NCBI GenBank assembly: GCA_034423015.1
Contig: DAOUJG010000013.1
Location: 23,702-87,701, forward strand
DNA: 64,000 nt
Origin: JAGWBJ01 sp034423015
GTDB lineage: Bacteria; Chloroflexota; Dehalococcoidia; Lucifugimonadales; JAGWBF01
Direction of reading: 5' to 3'
Shown here: positions 62,586-64,000 of the stretch, in pieces
Layout: every line of letters begins with the position of its first letter
Numbering within the stretch: position 1 is the stretch's first letter
Notes under the pieces: generated by a model
Told to the model about the DNA's origin: nothing
The model's database searches: none
The model's input: the letters and a program-made list of their open reading frames with translations, nothing else
Translations under genes and position numbers: made by a program

Positions 62586-62614
62586 AATATATTACACCTG
62601 GTATCGGTTGTCAA
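62586..62614 (-). promoter_or_regulatory. consensus promoter of the leaderless HTH gene
   Basis: On the minus strand TTGACA (62614-62609) and TATATT (62591-62586) are exactly 17 nt apart. Transcription should start within a base or two of the ATG at 62578. Confidence 0.88.
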
Positions 62615-62700
62615 TTCAGTGCGGGCCGCGTTTCGGACCGGCAAGAACGTTACGGGCCATATCGTTTGAGTCCCGCCCGGGAGCCCCGTTCTTCCGGTGG

Positions 62701-63423
62701 CTACGTCACCAGCAACGGGTCCCGTGTAAAGGCCATCACCCTGAAGGCCTCGGCGTACTCGAAGCCGGTCCCGTGGGTCTGCGCCACCCTCCGGGCCGAC
62801 TCTCGCACCCGCACCCGGACCCTGTCGGGGTCCGTCATCTGGGAGGCGTGCTTCAGCAGCGTCTCGATCTTCCTGTCCACCGTGGCGCTCACGTCCACGA
62901 ATGTGTCCGGCGCCTCGCTGCCCCACATGTAGACGTGGGGCACCTCGTGGGGGCGCAGCCCCTCGTCGGCCATGTGTTCGGGAAAGTGCAGCGGCCGCCA
63001 TGCGTAGGTGGCCACGGCGTCCATCGTCACCTGGCCGCTGATCCGGTGGTCCCTGTGGGAGTGGCTGACAAGCCGGAAGGGGTCCATGCACATGACCACG
63101 TCGGGCCTGTGCCGGCGTATCTCGCGCACCACCTCTTCACGGAACCGGCGGTCGTCCTCCAGGGCCCCGTCGGGGTGGCGCAGGAACACCACGTCCTTGA
63201 CCCCCAGCACCCTGGCGGCCTCGAGCTGTTCCCTCTCCCGGGTCTCGGCCAGCCGGGGCGGGGTCATCTCCAGGTCCGTGGTGCCCTTGTCCCCGTTGGT
63301 GCACAGCAGGTAGACCACCTCGGCGCCCCCGTCTATCCACCCGGCGACGGTGGCCCCGCAGCCCCCCTCCGCGTCGTCCGGGTGTGGAGTCACCAGCAGC
63401 ACCCTGTTCGGGACCATCGGCAT
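62701..63423 (-). CDS. PIG-L family (LmbE-like) deacetylase
   Basis: This is a zinc-dependent N-deacetylase of the PIG-L/LmbE superfamily. VTPHPDDAEGGCGAT is the metal motif (HPDD), and VSHSHRDHRISG supplies the third metal ligand and catalytic His. Length 240 aa is normal. Substrates in the family include GlcNAc-PI, mycothiol/bacillithiol precursors and others; none can be assigned here. ATG 63423 has AGGAG 8 nt upstream; TTG 63444 is the longer alternative. Confidence 0.92.
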   Translation of the reverse strand: MPMVPNRVLLVTPHPDDAEGGCGATVAGWIDGGAEVVYLLCTNGDKGTTDLEMTPPRLAETREREQLEAARVLGVKDVVFLRHPDGALEDDRRFREEVVREIRRHRPDVVMCMDPFRLVSHSHRDHRISGQVTMDAVATYAWRPLHFPEHMADEGLRPHEVPHVYMWGSEAPDTFVDVSATVDRKIETLLKHASQMTDPDRVRVRVRESARRVAQTHGTGFEYAEAFRVMAFTRDPLLVT

Positions 63424-63612
63424 GGGCACGGCTCCTATCGTCAAGACTCGGCGGCCTCGGTCCGGGCCGCTCCTTCGACGTACAGCCTGCTATGTTCGGG
63501 CAATTCAGGCAAATATGCAACCCGCCCTGCCCCCAGATTCCCCAGCGGAGTCCCGCGCCACGACGGGCGACGAATCGCCGCCCGTCGTCCCCGCGGCCCC
63601 TTCCGCGCCGTC

Positions 63613-63632
63613 GTCCCGGCGAAGGCCGGGAC
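63613..63632. repeat. REP-like palindrome next to the IS110 remnant
   Basis: GTCCCGGC-GAAG-GCCGGGAC is a perfect 8-bp hairpin with a 4-nt loop, embedded in CGTCGTCCCGGCGAAGG type sequence, the familiar form of short dispersed intergenic palindromes. It lies 20 nt beyond the transposase stop codon. Confidence 0.65.
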
Positions 63633-63651
63633 CCAGCAACTGTCTTGAAGG

Positions 63652-64000
63652 TCAAGCGTTGAGGGCGTGGGTGGCGTCCCATGGGGCGCCCCGCTTGAGC
63701 ATCGAGTTCAGGGATGGTCAAGAGCTTGCGCATGCACGCCGTGAGAGCCACTTTCGGAGGTTTCCCCGCTTGCAAGAGCCGGTGATAGAACTCCTTCAAT
63801 ACGGGATTGCGTTGGACGGCCACCAGGGTCGACATGTAGAGGGCAGCGCGTACATTGGCCCGACCTCCCCAACAGCTGCGCACGCCTCGGAACTGCCACT
63901 GTCCCGGCTCAGGGGCGCCACACCGACCAGGGCAGCAACCGCTCTCCTGTCCAGGGACCCCAACTCCGGCAGATCAGCCAGCAGGTTGAAGGTGGTCACC
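63652..64000 (-). pseudogene. IS110-family transposase, decayed 3' part
   Basis: The minus strand encodes the C-terminal half of an IS110-type transposase in three frames. LLADLPELGSLDRRAVAALVGVAPLSRDSG is in one frame, CWGGRANVRAALYMSTLVAVQRNP and KVALTACMRKLLTI in a second after a frameshift near 63865, and LNSMLKRGAPWDATHALNA to the stop in a third, after an extra base near 63727. These are the Transposase_20 landmarks. The 5' part, with the DEDD catalytic domain, lies outside the window. At least two frameshifts make it inactive here, unless the sequence has errors. Confidence 0.85.

Overview
The window is a GC-rich (mostly about 65-70% by eye), densely packed bacterial chromosome segment. 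The combination of housekeeping genes with a pair of large membrane proteins of the TIGR03662/DUF2298 and Agl23-like (TIGR03663) families, abundant enoyl-CoA hydratase, Gfo/Idh, CocE and MDR enzymes, and an 8-subunit ATP synthase operon headed by a small AtpI/AtpZ-like protein fits a Chloroflexota bacterium (Dehalococcoidia/SAR202-like). That assignment is inference from gene content; no 16S gene is present.

Layout. 1-6.6 kb (+): end of purQ, purL, rplI, dnaB, a DnaD-like protein and a helicase-loader-like protein made of two tandem DnaC/IstB-type AAA+ modules. 6.6-9.1 kb (+): HIT protein, enoyl-CoA hydratase, alpha/beta hydrolase, an eightfold 15-bp repeat and a SelW/Rdx-family selenoprotein. 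9.1-12.1 kb (-): MrfA-like helicase, DUF503 and zinc-ribbon protein. 12.4-16.9 kb (+): PHP phosphoesterase, DinG with fused exonuclease, OGG-type glycosylase. 17-20.6 kb (-): SDR, MDR, CCA-adding enzyme. 20.7-28.6 kb: rex (+), then the complete atp operon (-). 28.7-34.1 kb (-): bifunctional nuclease and the two large membrane proteins. 34.2-36.6 kb (-): a DsbA-like selenoprotein, rnc and ftsY in one operon. 36.7-45.5 kb: metabolic enzymes, a secreted DUF3179 selenoprotein facing a CcdA/TlpA thiol-redox pair, M20 peptidase, hydrolase and ferredoxin. 45.6-49.5 kb: ruvX, alaS, a SWIM-type protein and tRNA-Gly(CCC). 49.5-54.6 kb: an accessory stretch behind the tRNA with an iron-siderophore-type binding lipoprotein under a Fur-like box, a HIRAN protein, an SDR and a secreted protein. 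54.6-64 kb (-): a 2-hydroxyacyl-CoA-dehydratase-like pair with a TetR regulator, a NYN protein, a leaderless HTH gene, a PIG-L deacetylase and a decayed IS110 transposase.

The most important observation is that three genes that look broken by a TGA codon are intact if that TGA is read as selenocysteine: SelW/Rdx (CxxU), a cytosolic DsbA-like protein (UPYV) and a lipoprotein of the DUF3179 family (UPLC). In each the TGA sits exactly where the family has its conserved redox cysteine, homology continues in frame on both sides, and a hairpin with a 4-5 nt loop lies 21-22 nt 3' of the TGA, the geometry of a bacterial SECIS. TGA is an ordinary stop elsewhere in the window, so this is local recoding. 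A selenocysteine DUF3179 protein is, as far as I know, not described. Together with CcdA, TlpA and Rex, the window has a strong redox theme.
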